A stretch of 57,302 nucleotides of DNA from an uncultured Candidatus Actinomarina sp. GTDB taxonomy: Bacteria > Actinomycetota > Acidimicrobiia > Actinomarinales > Actinomarinaceae. The translations under genes and the position numbers were made by a program. The notes beneath the pieces are model-generated. The model had not been told where the DNA came from, made no database searches, and was given only the letters and a program-made list of their open reading frames with translations. This document shows, in pieces, positions 48,396-57,302 of this stretch; position 1 is the first letter of the stretch, and every line of letters begins with the position of its first letter. Location of the stretch: NCBI GenBank assembly GCA_902555055.1, contig CACDQN010000007.1, positions 1 through 57,302 on the forward strand. Direction: 5' to 3'.

Positions 48396-50516
48396 GTGGT
48401 TGAAAGAAGCTTTAAATATTTAAATACAATAAAACTTGATTCACTGAAAGGTTTCGGAGAGAAAAGATATTCAAGTTTAAAAAAAAGTAATTTAAAATCC
48501 GTAACGGACTTAATTAGGTTTTATCCTCGTAAACATATTGACAGATCAAAAGTGAAATTAATAAATGAGATAAGTCAAGAGGACCAAAATCAAGAGGTAA
48601 CAATAATTGGAAGTATATCTAATATTTCAGTTTTTACTACAAAAACTCGATTACGAATCACAACCCTAACTATTAATGATGAATCTGGCAGCGTTAAGGC
48701 TAAATGGTTTGGACCTCAATACATTGAAACAAGATATAAAACTGAAGAAAGAATAGCACTTTCTGGTAAGCCTGATGTTAAAAAAACTGGAAGCATAGAA
48801 TTTAAAAATCCTACAATAGAAAAATTTTCAGACATTGAAGAATTAAATGAAACTGGTTCATTTATACCTATTTATCAAAAGATTGATGGAATGACTAGTT
48901 CATCTGTCAGAAAAGCATTGAAAGAAATTATATCAATACTAGATACAGATAAGGATAAATTCACAGCAGGTCTTTCTGACATGCTTTCAAATGAAATACT
49001 TAAAAAACATTCTCTTCTTCCTAGATATGACAGTATAAAGCAAATTCATTTTCCTAAGAATGAAGACCAATATAAAGATGCTCGCAATAGATTAGCATTA
49101 GATGAGTTTCTTTATTTGAGGTCTATTTTTGAAAATTTAAAATCAAAATACAAAAGTGAAAATAAGGGTTTAGAATTTTCATTTACAAAGTCTGATATAG
49201 AAAAATTTATAGAACACTTACCTTTCAAATTAACTAAATCTCAATATGCAACATCATATGAAATACTTGATGATCTAATTAAGGAATATCCGATGAAAAG
49301 GTTGCTACAAGGTGATGTAGGATCAGGTAAAACTGTTGTAGCAGCTGTAGCAATCTATGCAGCCTATATTTCTGGCTATCAAGTCGCATTAATGGCACCT
49401 ACAGAAGTCTTAGCCGAACAACATTTTAATTCAATTAAGATATTCTTAAACAATTATGACATTCCTATTAATCTGTTAACTTCTTCAGTGTCTGATAGAG
49501 ATTCTGTTCTACAAAACATAGAGAATGGAACCCCTGGCCTTTTTATTGGTACACATGCATTGATACAAGAAAAAATTCAGTTTACAAATTTAGGGTTAGC
49601 AATAATTGACGAACAACAGAGATTTGGTGTAGAGCAAAGAAAAAAACTTATTAACCAAAGTGGACTTATTCCTGACCAATTAGTAATGACAGCTACTCCA
49701 ATACCAAGAACAACAGCGCTATCAATATATGGTGATTTAGAGATTTCATCTATTAATGAAATGCCTCCTGGAAGGAAGGAAGTAATTTCATACTTGTTTT
49801 CTGGATTGCAAAGCGATAACAAAGCAGTGTTTGATAAATGCATTGACCACCTTTCCAACAATTCTCAAATATTTGTAGTCTGTCCGTTCATTGAAGAAAG
49901 TGAATCCTCAGACATTCAATCAGCTGAAAATGTATACAGCTTGTACAAAGAAAAATTTAAAGACAATAATGTAAAAATATTACACGGAAGAATGTCTTTT
50001 GAAGAAAAAGACCAAATAATGAATGAAATGAAAAAAGGTGAAATTGACATATTAGTATCTACAGTTGTCATAGAAGTTGGAATTGATATCCCAAATGCTT
50101 CTTTAATGATAATTGAAAGCGCAGAAAGGTTTGGGTTAAATCAACTACATCAACTCAGGGGTCGGGTAGGTAGGGGAGTAAAACAGTCTGAATGTATTTT
50201 CCATATAACAAATAAAAAATCATTATTAACAATCAGTGACGATGGCAGGAAGAGGCTCGAAGCCATTGTAGAAATCAAAGATGGATTTAAACTTTCAGAA
50301 ATAGATTTAGAAATAAGAGGTGAAGGAAAGGTAACAGGAACAAGCCAATCAGGACAGTCAGATTTAAAAATTGCTGATTTGAGATTTGACTACGATCTTT
50401 TATTAAAATCAAAAAATATTTATGAAGAATTAAATTCACCTATGGAAAAAGACCTAATTTTTAAAGAAGCTAAAATTTTGTTTCCAAATTATTTTAAGGC
50501 AGATGGTACAACTTGA
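48396..50516 (+). CDS. recG: ATP-dependent DNA helicase RecG
   Basis: About 706 aa. Remodels stalled forks and branched DNA. An N-terminal wedge OB domain (residues about 65-165, EVTIIGSISNISVF) is followed by helicase motifs: GDVGSGKTVVAAVA (Walker A), MAPTEVLAEQH, FIGTHALIQE, DEQQRFGVEQR (DExH), MTATPIPRT, STVVIEVGIDIPNASLM and QLRGRVGRG. The TTG two codons upstream (48390) is an alternative start. It heads the recG-rsmD-coaD operon, overlapping rsmD by four bases. Confidence 0.96.
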   Translation: MVERSFKYLNTIKLDSLKGFGEKRYSSLKKSNLKSVTDLIRFYPRKHIDRSKVKLINEISQEDQNQEVTIIGSISNISVFTTKTRLRITTLTINDESGSVKAKWFGPQYIETRYKTEERIALSGKPDVKKTGSIEFKNPTIEKFSDIEELNETGSFIPIYQKIDGMTSSSVRKALKEIISILDTDKDKFTAGLSDMLSNEILKKHSLLPRYDSIKQIHFPKNEDQYKDARNRLALDEFLYLRSIFENLKSKYKSENKGLEFSFTKSDIEKFIEHLPFKLTKSQYATSYEILDDLIKEYPMKRLLQGDVGSGKTVVAAVAIYAAYISGYQVALMAPTEVLAEQHFNSIKIFLNNYDIPINLLTSSVSDRDSVLQNIENGTPGLFIGTHALIQEKIQFTNLGLAIIDEQQRFGVEQRKKLINQSGLIPDQLVMTATPIPRTTALSIYGDLEISSINEMPPGRKEVISYLFSGLQSDNKAVFDKCIDHLSNNSQIFVVCPFIEESESSDIQSAENVYSLYKEKFKDNNVKILHGRMSFEEKDQIMNEMKKGEIDILVSTVVIEVGIDIPNASLMIIESAERFGLNQLHQLRGRVGRGVKQSECIFHITNKKSLLTISDDGRKRLEAIVEIKDGFKLSEIDLEIRGEGKVTGTSQSGQSDLKIADLRFDYDLLLKSKNIYEELNSPMEKDLIFKEAKILFPNYFKADGTT

Positions 50517-51049
50517 GAATTTTAGCTGGTGATTACAAATCAAGAAAGATAGATACAATTAATAGTCCAAATACTCGACCAATGATGAGCAAAGTTAGAG
50601 AATCTATTTTTAGTTCATTACAGTTTTCAATTCCTCATTCAGACGTTTTAGATTTATACGCAGGTTCTGGTAGTTTGGGCATAGAGGCCTTAAGTAGAGG
50701 CGCTCAATTTTCTACATTTGTTGAAAAATCTAGAGAATGTATCAAAATATTGGAAAAAAATCTAAAAGGGTTAGATAATAATTACAAAATTACTAATTCT
50801 TCTGTAGAGTCATTTCTTCAAACTTCAATAAATAAATATTCAATTGTGTTTTATGACCCCCCTTTTAATTTTGAAACAAGAATTGTTGAGAATGAAATAT
50901 CTTTAGTTGCTGACTTAATTGAAATTAGTGGACATCTTATAGTCCATAGACATTCTTCATCAGTATCAATTAAATTACCAAAATTTTATGAAATTCGTAA
51001 AGAAAAAAATTATGGTCAAAGTAATATTCTTATATTGAATAAAATATGA
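50513..51049 (+). CDS. rsmD: 16S rRNA (guanine966-N2)-methyltransferase RsmD
   Basis: 178 aa. MRILAGDYKSRKI, TRPMMSKVRESIFSSL, the SAM motif VLDLYAGSGSLGIEALSRGA and the catalytic FYDPPFNF are all present. The start is TTG overlapping recG by four bases; the stop overlaps coaD by four bases. Standard neighbour of coaD. Confidence 0.94.
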   Translation: MRILAGDYKSRKIDTINSPNTRPMMSKVRESIFSSLQFSIPHSDVLDLYAGSGSLGIEALSRGAQFSTFVEKSRECIKILEKNLKGLDNNYKITNSSVESFLQTSINKYSIVFYDPPFNFETRIVENEISLVADLIEISGHLIVHRHSSSVSIKLPKFYEIRKEKNYGQSNILILNKI

Positions 51050-51510
51050 AAGTTTTAATTCCAGGTTCGTTTGATCCGCCAACTAATGGCCATATAGATG
51101 TTATTAACAGGTGCTCAAAAATATTTACTGAAATAATTGTTGGTGTAGTTGTTAACCCCTCTAAAGATTCATTATTTACCCGCAATGAAAGATCTGAAAT
51201 GTTGGAAAAAATATTTCAAAACAAACAAAATATAAGTATAGAAAGTTTTGAAGGGTTACTTGTTGATTTTGCATCTAAACATAAAGTTGATGCAATTGTC
51301 AAAGGATTAAGAGCCATGACAGATTTTGACTATGAATTTCAAATGGCACAAGCAAATTCCACTCTTGCAGGTTTTGAAACTATTTTTATTCCCTCCTCTC
51401 CAGAATATGGATATTTATCAAGTTCTATGGTTAAGGAAATTCATTCGTATGGTGGAGATGTTTCATCACTGGTTCCTGCTGAAGTTTTAAAAAGTTTGAC
51501 CAATGAGTAG
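51046..51510 (+). CDS. coaD: Phosphopantetheine adenylyltransferase
   Basis: 154 aa; makes dephospho-CoA. PGSFDPPTNGHIDVINR holds the T/HxGH nucleotidyltransferase motif, AIVKGLRAMTDFDYEFQMAQAN the phosphopantetheine site, and YLSSSMVKEIHSYGGDVS the C-terminal signature. It overlaps both neighbours, so translation is coupled through the operon. Confidence 0.96.
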   Translation: MKVLIPGSFDPPTNGHIDVINRCSKIFTEIIVGVVVNPSKDSLFTRNERSEMLEKIFQNKQNISIESFEGLLVDFASKHKVDAIVKGLRAMTDFDYEFQMAQANSTLAGFETIFIPSSPEYGYLSSSMVKEIHSYGGDVSSLVPAEVLKSLTNE

Positions 51511-52006
51511 TTTTGAAATAAATTTTGAGGAAGTCATTAAAGGAAATAAACGTGTAGATATTGTTGATAAGCTTGAGGAATTACGAGCACAATTAAATTC
51601 CAATTCTTTAAAAGGAAGACTTAATAAAAAAGATTTAATAAAAAGCATTGATGAGATTATAGATTCTGTACCTGTAGAAATGAGAACAGCTCGCTGGATA
51701 GTAAGGGAACAGGAAAGTTTTATTAGCCAAGCAAAACAGGAGTCTAAGAATTTAGTAAATGAAGCAAAAATTGAATCCGAAAATCTTATTGCAAATTCAT
51801 ATGTTTTACAAGAGGCCGTTATTGAAGCTAATGCTCTTATAAAACAGGCTGAAGTCGAAACTCAAGCTTATAGAGCTAGTATTGAAGATACAATTGATCA
51901 AAAAATAGAAGATATTCAATCAAAAATTCAACAGATGTCTAATTTTCTTGAAGTTGAAAAAAATAAATTAAGAGAACCAAGAAATATAGATAAACCTCAA
52001 GAATAA
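51503..52006 (+). CDS. Coiled-coil protein between coaD and yceD (DivIVA-like, function unknown)
   Basis: 167 aa, almost entirely helical. A leader of about 60 residues (RVDIVDKLEELRAQL, LNKKDLIKSIDEIID) is followed by a long coiled coil with repeating Ala/Glu/Gln and LVNEAKIESENLIANSYVLQ in parts. A similar helical protein occupies this place in many actinobacterial genomes and resembles DivIVA or ATP synthase subunit b. It shares a base with the next gene (TAATG). Role not known. Confidence 0.7.
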   Translation: MSSFEINFEEVIKGNKRVDIVDKLEELRAQLNSNSLKGRLNKKDLIKSIDEIIDSVPVEMRTARWIVREQESFISQAKQESKNLVNEAKIESENLIANSYVLQEAVIEANALIKQAEVETQAYRASIEDTIDQKIEDIQSKIQQMSNFLEVEKNKLREPRNIDKPQE

Positions 52007-52503
52007 TGAGTTTGAAAACAAGAATAAAAACTATTGATTTAATCAATTCAAAACAATCATTTGAATTTAATCAATCCGGAAATCTAGATATTAAATTTGG
52101 GTGTAATTTTACTGATGCCAAAAATGGTATTGGTTATGAATCAAATTCAAAGATTGAATATAATATTTTGACATTTAATATGTCTATAAATTTTGACTAT
52201 CAAGCTGAGTGTGGAAGATGTTTATCAGTTGATTCTTTTGATAGTAAGAATTCCAGAGATTTCTCATTAAATTTAGATGCTGAAAATGATTATGAACTAG
52301 ATTTAGAGTCAGAATTTATTGATTTTGAGCCATTTATTTCTGAAATGATAATAGAAAAATTAGAGTTAAACTACTTATGTAATACTAACTGTAAGGGATT
52401 ATGTCCAGATTGTGGTGTAAATATGAATAAAAATAAATGTAATCATGATGAAAAAAAGTTAAAAGAAAGTCCATTTTCTTCCCTAAGTCAGCTAGATTTG
52501 TAG
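52006..52503 (+). CDS. yceD: DUF177/YceD family protein
   Basis: 165 aa. The conserved centre ECGRCLSVDSFDS and the C-terminal cysteine cluster CNTNCKGLCPDCGVNMN identify the YceD family, which is co-encoded with rpmF nearly everywhere and is linked to 23S rRNA/ribosome assembly. Here rpmF starts 18 nt later. Confidence 0.9.
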   Translation: MSLKTRIKTIDLINSKQSFEFNQSGNLDIKFGCNFTDAKNGIGYESNSKIEYNILTFNMSINFDYQAECGRCLSVDSFDSKNSRDFSLNLDAENDYELDLESEFIDFEPFISEMIIEKLELNYLCNTNCKGLCPDCGVNMNKNKCNHDEKKLKESPFSSLSQLDL

Positions 52504-52521
52504 TTTGAAAGGAATATAGTT

Positions 52522-52704
52522 ATGGCAGTACCAAAGAAAAAAATGTCTAAGTCAAGGACTAGACGAAGAAAAGCTACTCATAAAATTTCTAAACCGCACT
52601 TTGTTGTTGATCCTGAAACAGGAATAGCTAAAAAGTCACATAGAGTGAATCCTGCTGATGGTACCTACAACGGTCGTCAAGTTAAAGAACCTGAAGTAAG
52701 TTAA
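52522..52704 (+). CDS. rpmF: 50S ribosomal protein L32
   Basis: 60 aa. MAVPKKKMSKSRTRRRKA is the L32 start. No cysteines, so it is the zinc-free form. A GAAAGGAA Shine-Dalgarno precedes it. plsX follows after 7 nt, the classic yceD-rpmF-plsX order. Confidence 0.95.
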   Translation: MAVPKKKMSKSRTRRRKATHKISKPHFVVDPETGIAKKSHRVNPADGTYNGRQVKEPEVS

Positions 52705-52711
52705 TTTAATT

Positions 52712-53683
52712 ATGAATACTATTGCTGTTGATGCAATGGGTGGAGACTCTGCTCCAGTTGACTTAGTCAAAGGCGCTATCGAAGCAAAACAATCGGGGGT
52801 AAATGTTGTTTTGTGTGGTGATCAAAACTTAATTAAACCTTATTTAGATAATGTAGAAATTCCCATTTATCACTATCCACAAGTAATTTCTATGGATGAA
52901 GACCCAATGAAAGCAATTAGATCAAAAAAACAATCCTCAATAATTGGTTGCATGCAGCTTCTTAAAGAAAATAAAGTACAGGCAGTATTTTCTGCTGGTT
53001 CAACAGGAGCTACATTAGTTAGTGCTATTACTATTCTTGGTAAGCAAAAAGGAATTATCAGACCAGCTATTGCCTCGGTTCTCCCAACTGTTGATGATGG
53101 AATAGTTTTACTAGATTCAGGTGCAAGCCTAGATGTCAAACCAAAAATATTGTTTCAGTATGGTGTAATGGGTTCAAAATTAGCTGAGATTTTATTTAAC
53201 AATTCAAATCCAAAAGTCGGCCTATTAAATAATGGAGAAGAGGATACAAAAGGAAGAGATGTTGAGAAAGCAGCATATAAACTTTTTAAAAGTAGTGATT
53301 TAAATTTTGTTGGTAATGTAGAGGGTAGAGATTTTGCTACAGGAAAGGCAGATGTATTCGTAACAGATGGCTTCACAGGAAATGTGGTTTTAAAAACTAT
53401 GGAGGGAACTGCAAAATTACAATCAAAGTTGATTTCTAAATCTCTAAAAGAAAATTTATTTAAACCTATATTACCTGCAGTTAAAAAAGCATTACAACCC
53501 GCAAAGGACACATTGAATCCAGATAAAACAAATGCTTCTTATTTGCTTGGAGTAAATGGAGTTGTAACTATTGGCCACGGTTCATCAAATGTTGAGGCAG
53601 TAAAAAATGCAATTATTTATACAAATAATTCAGTAAACAAAGAATTTATAAGTGATTTCACTTCTGAAATAGAAATAACATGA
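52712..53683 (+). CDS. plsX: Phosphate acyltransferase PlsX
   Basis: 323 aa. Makes acyl-phosphate from acyl-ACP for phospholipid synthesis. AVDAMGGDSAP begins the protein; SAGSTGATLVSA, LLDSGASLDVKP, GLLNNGEEDTKG and VTDGFTGNVVLKTMEG are family blocks. It overlaps rnc by four bases. Confidence 0.95.
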   Translation: MNTIAVDAMGGDSAPVDLVKGAIEAKQSGVNVVLCGDQNLIKPYLDNVEIPIYHYPQVISMDEDPMKAIRSKKQSSIIGCMQLLKENKVQAVFSAGSTGATLVSAITILGKQKGIIRPAIASVLPTVDDGIVLLDSGASLDVKPKILFQYGVMGSKLAEILFNNSNPKVGLLNNGEEDTKGRDVEKAAYKLFKSSDLNFVGNVEGRDFATGKADVFVTDGFTGNVVLKTMEGTAKLQSKLISKSLKENLFKPILPAVKKALQPAKDTLNPDKTNASYLLGVNGVVTIGHGSSNVEAVKNAIIYTNNSVNKEFISDFTSEIEIT

Positions 53684-54357
53684 ATGATATAAGCTTTTTG
53701 GAAAAACAAATAGGATATAAATTTAACAATATAAAATTTTTAAAAATTGCGTTAACACATAAGTCTTATTTAGACGAGAATCCAGAACTAATGTCTAATC
53801 AAAGATATGAATTTTTCGGGGACGCTATTCTTGATTTCGATTTAACAGAATATTTATTTAAAAATTATCCAGACCTAGACGAGGGAAGCCTTACAAAAAT
53901 TCGATCAAGTGCAGTAAACCAATTTAATTTAGTTCAAATAGGAAAGAAAATTGATATTGGAAATTATCTTTACCTAAGTAAAGCAGAAGATTCAACTGGT
54001 GGCAGAAATAAAGATTCAATTATTGAAGATGCTGTAGAGGCCCTCATAGCTTCTCTTTATTTTGATGGAGGTTTAGAGGCTGTTAATAATTTTGTATCAA
54101 ATTTTATTTATCCAAGTATTCAAGAGCTATCTGAAAATCCTGGTCAAAAAGATTACAAAACAAGATTACAAGAGCATTATGCAAAACAGGGAAAGAAAGT
54201 AAACTATGAAGATAAATCGAGTGGACCTGATCATGACAAAAATTTTCAAACTGAAGTGTTCTTAGATGATGTATTAATAGGTTCAGGAATAGGTAAGTCA
54301 AAAAAAGCTTCTCAGCAAGCGGCTGCTAAAAATGCCCTAAGTAAAACAAATGCCTGA
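53680..54357 (+). CDS. rnc: Ribonuclease III
   Basis: 225 aa. Cuts double-stranded RNA during rRNA processing. The signature is QRYEFFGDAILDFDLTEYL, with the second acidic set in EDAVEALIASLYFDGG. A C-terminal dsRNA-binding domain (residues about 155-225) ends SKKASQQAAAKNALS. It overlaps plsX by four and mutM by eight bases. Confidence 0.95.
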   Translation: MNDISFLEKQIGYKFNNIKFLKIALTHKSYLDENPELMSNQRYEFFGDAILDFDLTEYLFKNYPDLDEGSLTKIRSSAVNQFNLVQIGKKIDIGNYLYLSKAEDSTGGRNKDSIIEDAVEALIASLYFDGGLEAVNNFVSNFIYPSIQELSENPGQKDYKTRLQEHYAKQGKKVNYEDKSSGPDHDKNFQTEVFLDDVLIGSGIGKSKKASQQAAAKNALSKTNA

Positions 54358-55153
54358 GTTACCTGAAGTTGAATCAATAAAAAAAATTGTTTCACCAGTA
54401 TTTATTGGTCAAAAGTTAAATAAATATTCTATTAATGATGAAAGAACAAATAGGTTCAATTCTGAAAACCCTAAAAATTTAGGAATATTATTAGGTGTAT
54501 TTAGAAAAGGCAAAGTGTTAGATTTTACATTTAAAGACTACTCAATACTGTTTCACTTAGGTATGAGTGGAAGAATTGATATTAATTCAAAAATTAATAA
54601 ACACACAAGAGCAGAATTTAAATTCACTAAAGATTACTTAGTTTTTGATGATATAAGAAAATTTGGATATATTAAATTTGTTTCAAATCAGCTAAAGAAT
54701 AATCACTTGCAAATGATAGGACCTGATATATTGGAATTATCAATTGAAAATAAAAGAAATATATTACAAAAAGGAAAAAAATCAAAAGTAACTATTAAAA
54801 ATTTTCTACTAAATCAAAAAAATATGAGTGGTCTTGGAAATATATATGTTAACGAAGTGTTATATAAAGCCAAAATTCATCCAATTTCTTCTACAGAAAA
54901 ATTAAATAAAAACCACTGGAAAGAAATTTTTCTGTATTCAAAAAAAGTTTTAAATTCAGCTATCAAAAACAATGGTACAACACTTGATGATATGACTTAC
55001 TTTCTACCAAATGGTAGTTATGGATCAAATCAAAACTTTTTAAATATTTATAATAAAAACAATTGCAATAAATGCAAAAATAAAATTGATAAACTATATA
55101 TTGATAATAGAGCAAGCTATGTGTGTAAAAAATGTCAATTCCTAGTCAATTAA
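54350..55153 (+). CDS. mutM: Formamidopyrimidine-DNA glycosylase
   Basis: 267 aa. Removes oxidised purines and nicks DNA. The N-terminal PELPEVES provides the catalytic Pro and Glu; the family Lys lies in FRKGKVLDF; FDDIRKFGYI and NMSGLGNIYVNEVL follow. A C-terminal zinc finger CNKCKNKI...CKKCQ is complete. It overlaps rnc by eight bases and the asparaginase gene by 22 bases. Confidence 0.94.
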   Translation: MPELPEVESIKKIVSPVFIGQKLNKYSINDERTNRFNSENPKNLGILLGVFRKGKVLDFTFKDYSILFHLGMSGRIDINSKINKHTRAEFKFTKDYLVFDDIRKFGYIKFVSNQLKNNHLQMIGPDILELSIENKRNILQKGKKSKVTIKNFLLNQKNMSGLGNIYVNEVLYKAKIHPISSTEKLNKNHWKEIFLYSKKVLNSAIKNNGTTLDDMTYFLPNGSYGSNQNFLNIYNKNNCNKCKNKIDKLYIDNRASYVCKKCQFLVN

Positions 55154-56079
55154 ATGTTGAACTCTTTAGAGATGGCAATTTAGAATCTAATCACATTGTT
55201 AATTTCTATAATTCAAAATCTAATTCAAATGATTATTTTTTTCCAAGGTCATCTGTAAAACCTTTTCAGATAATTCCTCTTCTTTATGTATTAAGTAACC
55301 AAAATGAAATCAATTTAACTGATGAAGAAATTGCACTTTTTGCTTCGTCTCATTCGGGTGAAGAATTACACACTGACCTTCTATTAAAAACTTCTGAAAA
55401 ATATAATCTTAATCTCAAGTATTTAATTTGTGGAGCTCAACGACCTTTTCATGATAAAACAGCTGATCGAATTCTAAATAGAAATAATGAATTTTTAAAA
55501 ATTCACAACAATTGTTCAGGAAAACATTTATCGATGTTACTTTATTCAAAATTATTAAATGTAGATTTTCAAAATTATTACAAAATTGATCACAAGTCAC
55601 AGACAAACATTAGTGAATTTTTTTATGAAATTTTTCAAACCAAAGATATTACTTATGGTATTGATGGATGTGGACTTCCAGCAATTAGGCTAAGAGTTTC
55701 AGATTTTATTGATTCAATTAATTATATTAAAAATTCAAAATACAATGAGTTGTGGAATAGAGTATTCAATGCATATGTTCGATTTCCTGACATAATTGGT
55801 GGCACAAATAGAGCCGATAGTAATTTAATTAATAACTCAAATTCGGCTTTGTTAGCTAAATCAGGTGCTGAAGGTGTCATGTTTGTTACTAATAATAATG
55901 AGTCATTTTTATTTAAATGCTTAGATGGTAGCAAGAGGGGAGTTGATTTAGCATCTTCACACTATTTAAATAGTATTGGACTTGTTAATAACTTACCATT
56001 TGAATCTCAAGTAGAACTTTATTCTATGAATCGACAAAATAACAAAGCAGTAGAAATCAAGATTACTAAAAATTTCTGA
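55132..56079 (+). CDS. Asparaginase II-family protein
   Basis: 315 aa. Thermolabile-type (PF06089-like) L-asparaginase: FFPRSSVKPFQIIPLLY, FASSHSGEELHTD, LICGAQRPFH, HNNCSGKHLSMLLYSK, GIDGCGLPA, GGTNRADS and LAKSGAEGVMFV match the family in order. It would hydrolyse asparagine to aspartate and ammonia in the cytoplasm; activity has been shown for few members. The ATG lies inside the mutM end, but the first residues already align with the family, so the 22-base overlap is probably real. Confidence 0.88.
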   Translation: MSIPSQLNVELFRDGNLESNHIVNFYNSKSNSNDYFFPRSSVKPFQIIPLLYVLSNQNEINLTDEEIALFASSHSGEELHTDLLLKTSEKYNLNLKYLICGAQRPFHDKTADRILNRNNEFLKIHNNCSGKHLSMLLYSKLLNVDFQNYYKIDHKSQTNISEFFYEIFQTKDITYGIDGCGLPAIRLRVSDFIDSINYIKNSKYNELWNRVFNAYVRFPDIIGGTNRADSNLINNSNSALLAKSGAEGVMFVTNNNESFLFKCLDGSKRGVDLASSHYLNSIGLVNNLPFESQVELYSMNRQNNKAVEIKITKNF

Positions 56080-56134
56080 TTTTAAACAATTTAATCTTAT
56101 TTTTACTACAATATAACTAACAACAGGGTAATAA

Positions 56135-57302
56135 ATGTATTTAAAATCATTAGATATTAATGGGTTTAAGTCTTTTTCAGAAAAGACTATTATTGATTTC
56201 TCAAACGAAGTCAATGTTATTGTAGGCCCAAATGGTTCAGGTAAATCAAATGTTGTTGATGCTATTTCATGGGTTCTTGGCACACAAAGTCCAGCAACAC
56301 TCAGAACAAATAAAATGGAAGATGTAATATTTGCAGGTACTGAGAAATTATCAGCAAAAGGATTTTCTGAAGTTTATTTAAATTTTGAAGTTGACGAACA
56401 ATTATTTAATGGAAATAGTGAAATCTCTATTGGTAGAAAGCTTTTTAGAGATGGAACTTCTGAATATTTCATGAACGGATTAAATTGTAGGTTACTTGAT
56501 ATACAAGAATTTTTAAATGACGTTGGTATAGGTAAACAACAGCACATCATAATTTCTCAAGGACAAATAGCTGAAATATTGAATTCTAAACCTGAAGATC
56601 ACAGACTTACGATAGAAGAAGCCGCCGGAATACTTCCACTTAGATCGAAAAAAGAAAAATCTTTAAAAAGAATTGAATCCGGAGAAAAAGAAATTAAAAG
56701 AGCGAAAGACGTTTTAAGAGAAATTAAAAAACAACTAAAGCCACTAAGAGTACAAGCTGAACAAGCTCGTATTCATGAAGAAAAATCAAATTTGCTTAAG
56801 AAAAAGATGATTGAGATCAATATTCTTTTATTTAATAAATATAAAAATTTAGATGAGCAACAAACTAGGTATGAAAAAGAAATTAATGAGTCCTTAAATC
56901 TGATCGATGAAAAGATTTTAGACTTGAAAAATCAAAAAAGTAAAATTAATACTGAACTTGGAGACGGAGTTTCAATTGGCTCAACTTTAAAAGACTACTC
57001 GTCAAAATTTTTAAACATATCTGAACAACTTAGATCAATTGCTCAAGTTGCTACTGAGAGAAAAGATAATTTAGAAAGAGAACAAATTAAAGTTATTGAA
57101 GAATTATCTAAAACAAATAAAAAAATTAAAGGAAACTCTGATCAAATCTCAAAACTTTCATCCCAATTAATTTCGAAAAAAATAGCATTAGGTTCACTCC
57201 AGGAATCATACAAACAAATTAAATTTCAACTAGAAGATATAATAAAGAAACTTTCAGCTTCAACTGAGGTCAATGAAGCTCTTCTCCAAAGTGAGATACA
57301 AC
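56135..57302 (+). CDS. smc: Chromosome segregation protein SMC, N-terminal part (3' end outside window)
   Basis: 389 codons before the window ends. Starts MYLKSLDINGFKSFSEKT; the Walker A motif is VGPNGSGKSNVVDAISWVLG, followed by KMEDVIFAGTEKL, the QGQIAEILNSKPEDHR region and EEAAGILPLRSKK, then the first long coiled coil from about residue 165. Condenses and segregates the chromosome. A GGG-containing element precedes the ATG by eight bases. The frame is open to the last base of the window. Confidence 0.95.
   Translation, partial: MYLKSLDINGFKSFSEKTIIDFSNEVNVIVGPNGSGKSNVVDAISWVLGTQSPATLRTNKMEDVIFAGTEKLSAKGFSEVYLNFEVDEQLFNGNSEISIGRKLFRDGTSEYFMNGLNCRLLDIQEFLNDVGIGKQQHIIISQGQIAEILNSKPEDHRLTIEEAAGILPLRSKKEKSLKRIESGEKEIKRAKDVLREIKKQLKPLRVQAEQARIHEEKSNLLKKKMIEINILLFNKYKNLDEQQTRYEKEINESLNLIDEKILDLKNQKSKINTELGDGVSIGSTLKDYSSKFLNISEQLRSIAQVATERKDNLEREQIKVIEELSKTNKKIKGNSDQISKLSSQLISKKIALGSLQESYKQIKFQLEDIIKKLSASTEVNEALLQSEIQ

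Overview
The window is 57.3 kb of AT-rich, very tightly packed bacterial chromosome. Several things suggest a streamlined marine actinobacterium of the Acidimicrobiia type ('Candidatus Actinomarina'-like), although this is inferred and no rRNA marker is present. There are deazaflavin (F420) genes: cofC, a PPOX-type and a Ddn-type F420 enzyme. There is an actinobacterial-type inositol-1-phosphate synthase. The gene order rpmB / recG-rsmD-coaD-(coiled coil)-yceD-rpmF-plsX-rnc-mutM-asparaginase-smc is also typical. Finally, there are many apparently leaderless genes. No stretch over 300 bases lacks a gene. I see no rRNA, insertion sequence, prophage, CRISPR array or origin. Both edges cut genes: gltX on the left and smc on the right.

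Layout. 0-5 kb: gltX end, tRNA-Glu/Gln/Glu, cofC, pyruvate kinase, an Nfu-N-like protein, a TIGR01777 epimerase and a coiled-coil protein. 5-11 kb: two UMF1-type MFS transporters around an aminotransferase and folD, then ychF. 11-14.8 kb: an RCK/USP regulator with a CPA2 antiporter, a DUF368/PopT lipid-carrier protein, a small tatA missed by length cut-offs, and a lipoprotein cytochrome c. 14.8-22.2 kb: maltodextrin use (malQ, alpha-amylase, malE, terminator, malF, malG), with no ATPase. 22.3-35 kb: a large acyl-CoA region. 35-41.8 kb: dtd, a Rad52-like annealing protein in a small operon, glutamate dehydrogenase, a RecB-like Fe-S nuclease, ino1 and gabT. 41.8-46.2 kb: membrane protein, alpha/beta hydrolase, membrane-anchored Mur ligase, ddl and a HAD phosphatase. 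46.2-48.3 kb (minus): rpmB, cold-shock-like protein, domain-permuted photolyase and a Ddn-like enzyme in one operon. 48.4 kb to the end: the recG-smc housekeeping cluster.

The most interesting part is the divergon at 27.7-35.0 kb. An APH-type kinase, MaoC hydratase, thiolase, 4-hydroxybutyryl-CoA dehydratase-family enzyme and quinone oxidoreductase-like protein run leftward. A dehydrogenase closely resembling the ACAD domain of human ACAD10/ACAD11 and a 3-hydroxyacyl-CoA dehydrogenase run rightward. The kinase and dehydrogenase look like the two halves of ACAD10/11, which process 4-hydroxyacyl-CoAs through a 4-phospho intermediate. The dehydratase-family protein keeps the Cys99/Cys103 cluster ligands of the radical 4-hydroxybutyryl-CoA dehydratase. 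I infer a 4-hydroxy-acid degradation module with two chemically different ways of removing a 4-hydroxyl group, fed perhaps by the nearby acyl-CoA ligase and by GABA through gabT.

Genome-wide style is also visible. At least 15 genes that begin a transcript have a TANNNT box 5-8 nt before the start codon and no Shine-Dalgarno sequence. Five convergent gene pairs share exactly four bases that form both stop codons.
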